Below, in pieces: positions 19,983-21,346 of a stretch of 21,346 bases of DNA. The notes beneath the pieces were generated by a model. The model did no database searches and was not told where the DNA came from. It saw only the letters and a program-made list of their open reading frames with translations. Origin of the DNA: Lachnospiraceae bacterium (lineage in GTDB: Bacteria; Bacillota; Clostridia; Lachnospirales; Lachnospiraceae). The stretch lies in contig JAAVAA010000063.1 of assembly GCA_014804285.1 (NCBI GenBank), forward strand, positions 1-21,346, in the 5' to 3' direction. Numbering within the stretch: the stretch's first letter is position 1; every line of letters starts with the position of its first letter. Position numbers and translations under genes: made by a program.

Positions 19983-21346
19983 TTGTTACAAAAGTTAAGT
20001 CATTTATTTACAGTCGCATATCTGCTCCTTCTGTTTTGTGTATATCCCTTTTATATGCCAACCGGATATGTGGATATAGGGGAAGCAAAATACCGGTTTT
20101 TTATTTATATTTCCTGTGCAGCACTGATTATTCTGACAGTTCTTGTGGTTCTGGAAGGTGTGAGGAAGGTAAGCTGCCGGTTAATGAAACGGGAGGCGTA
20201 TCTGATCAGATGGGGTGAGATCAGGATATCGATTACAGATCTATTGGTTTTATTTTTTTCCTTGGAGGTTTCTTTTTCTTATTGTTTATCTGATTTTCAA
20301 GAGGAAGCCTTTAGGGGAACGGAAGGATGGCGCATGGGACTGATACTGTTTCTTAGCCTGTGCGGCCTTTACTTTATAATATCCAGGCAATGGAAACCAT
20401 TACCGTATATCTGGTATACAGCAATGGGGGCATCCGGGGTAGTATTTCTTCTGGGAATACTGGATCGGTTTTCTATTTATCTGATTCCCCTTTCTATCCG
20501 TGATCCGGCATTCATCTCTACCTTGGGAAACATCAACTGGTTCTGTGGGTATTTGACAGTGCTGGCTCCGATAGGGGCGTGTATTTTTTTGTCAGCGAAA
20601 ACATTGGCAGATAAATGGATTTCAGGGTGTTACTTATTTGTGGCATTTGCGGCAGGATTTTGTCAGGGAAGCAACAGTGTGTTTTTGTTTTTGGGAGCAC
20701 TGTTTTTTGTCCTTTTGTGGGTGAGTATTTCAAAGAAAGAGTGGATCAGTCGTTGGTTTTTCATGATGGTTATATGTGGGGCAGCCGGCGGGGGAGTCCG
20801 GATTTTAAAAAAGTTGTTTCCGGAAGGATACAATTATGAAGCGGACAATCTTTGTCTTGCGGCAGCAAGCTCAAACTGGCTTCTCTTGGCGGCTTTTTTC
20901 TGTTTGCTGACAGGTTTGATCCTGAAAAAGGAGGCCATAAAATTTCCGGAAAATAATAAAAGTGTTCAAAGAATCCGCATTTTACTTGCAGTAATTCCCA
21001 TAGCGGGAGTTCTTTTATGGGCAGTTTTGTCTTTTTGGAATACAAAATTGGGAATCCCCGGTCTTACAGAAAATTCGCTTTTTCTCTTTCATGAGAGCTG
21101 GGGAAATGGAAGAGGAGTGACCTGGAGTGCAGGAATCAGGCTTTTTGGTGGGATGGACGGAGCTGATAAGTTGTTTGGAGTTGGCCTGGACTGTTTTTCT
21201 GCCTATGCTTATTCCAATCCACAGACAGCAGGGATGCTGCGGGATTATTTTGGAGACAGCCGGCTCACCAATGCCCACAATGAATTGTTGACATCATTAG
21301 TCAATATAGGAATTGTGGGAACCGTTTTTTACTTTGGTTTATTTCT
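19983..21346 (+). CDS. O-antigen ligase/polymerase-like membrane protein (3' end outside window)
   Basis: A frame beginning TTG CTA-like (LQKLSHLFTVAYLLLLFCVY) stays open for 454 codons to the window end. It is strongly hydrophobic, with about ten membrane segments so far. The segment GRGVTWSAGIRLFGG, then KLFGVGLDCFSAYAY, then AHNELLTSLVNIGIVGTVFYF is the Wzy_C/O-antigen-ligase signature: GR..W..., FGvG...F, HN..L......G..G. Such proteins join or polymerise polysaccharide at the outer face of the membrane. The start is inferred: AGGAGG (19965-19970) lies 12 bases before TTG 19983, the in-frame stop TAA at 19956 bounds it upstream, and the next in-frame ATG is 20055, already inside a membrane segment. 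The downstream part and the exact family cannot be seen. Confidence 0.75.
   Translation, partial: MLQKLSHLFTVAYLLLLFCVYPFYMPTGYVDIGEAKYRFFIYISCAALIILTVLVVLEGVRKVSCRLMKREAYLIRWGEIRISITDLLVLFFSLEVSFSYCLSDFQEEAFRGTEGWRMGLILFLSLCGLYFIISRQWKPLPYIWYTAMGASGVVFLLGILDRFSIYLIPLSIRDPAFISTLGNINWFCGYLTVLAPIGACIFLSAKTLADKWISGCYLFVAFAAGFCQGSNSVFLFLGALFFVLLWVSISKKEWISRWFFMMVICGAAGGGVRILKKLFPEGYNYEADNLCLAAASSNWLLLAAFFCLLTGLILKKEAIKFPENNKSVQRIRILLAVIPIAGVLLWAVLSFWNTKLGIPGLTENSLFLFHESWGNGRGVTWSAGIRLFGGMDGADKLFGVGLDCFSAYAYSNPQTAGMLRDYFGDSRLTNAHNELLTSLVNIGIVGTVFYFGLF

Noticed and set aside
20036..20218. 60-aa plus-strand frame
   Set aside because: It is a different frame inside the longer O-antigen-ligase-like gene, without a ribosome site or recognisable protein.

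Overview
The window looks like chromosome of a low-to-medium-GC Gram-positive anaerobe, most likely a Lachnospiraceae-type Clostridium. This rests on AGGAGG-type ribosome sites, a PerR/rubredoxin/reverse-rubrerythrin oxygen-defence operon, an ECF vitamin transporter, a second RsmH paralogue beside an Rpn-type nuclease, and an AI-2E-family membrane protein. The taxonomic placement is inference. No rRNA, tRNA, CRISPR array or phage module was seen.

Layout. (1) 1-2200: the last 114 bp of one IS1634-like element, a 161-bp spacer, then a complete 1925-bp copy in the same orientation (276-2200). (2) 2227-4178, minus strand: an Rpn/PD-(D/E)XK nuclease-transposase-family gene overlapping by 4 bases a second, N-terminally extended RsmH-type 16S rRNA methyltransferase gene. 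(3) 4421-9346, plus strand: promoter, divergent cobalamin riboswitch, DUF4430 membrane-anchored protein, ECF S component, D-2-hydroxyacid dehydrogenase, SAH/MTA deaminase and a short-form adenosylhomocysteinase (probably an S-inosylhomocysteine hydrolase), closed by a terminator. B12 uptake and recycling of the methyl-cycle by-product SAH thus lie on one strand behind one riboswitch. (4) 9358-10583, minus strand: perR, reverse rubrerythrin and a 57-aa rubredoxin, behind a 25-bp perfect palindrome overlapping the perR promoter. (5) 10656-18828, plus strand: sensor kinase, OmpR-type regulator, a 1128-aa J-domain/TPR protein whose HPD motif reads NPE, an HscC-type Hsp70 and an RluA-family pseudouridine synthase. 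The last three junctions are tight or overlapping, and the block ends in a hairpin terminator. (6) 18817-21346: an AI-2E-family permease gene whose start lies inside that terminator, then an O-antigen-ligase-like membrane protein with a TTG start that runs off the window.

The most interesting modules are the HPD-less J/TPR protein coupled to HscC behind a two-component system, and the B12-riboswitch-headed cluster whose deaminase/hydrolase pair, together with unusual residues in the hydrolase purine pocket, points to SAH recycling through S-inosylhomocysteine. Two real genes are easily missed: the rubredoxin (short) and the O-antigen-ligase-like gene (TTG start, no stop inside the window).
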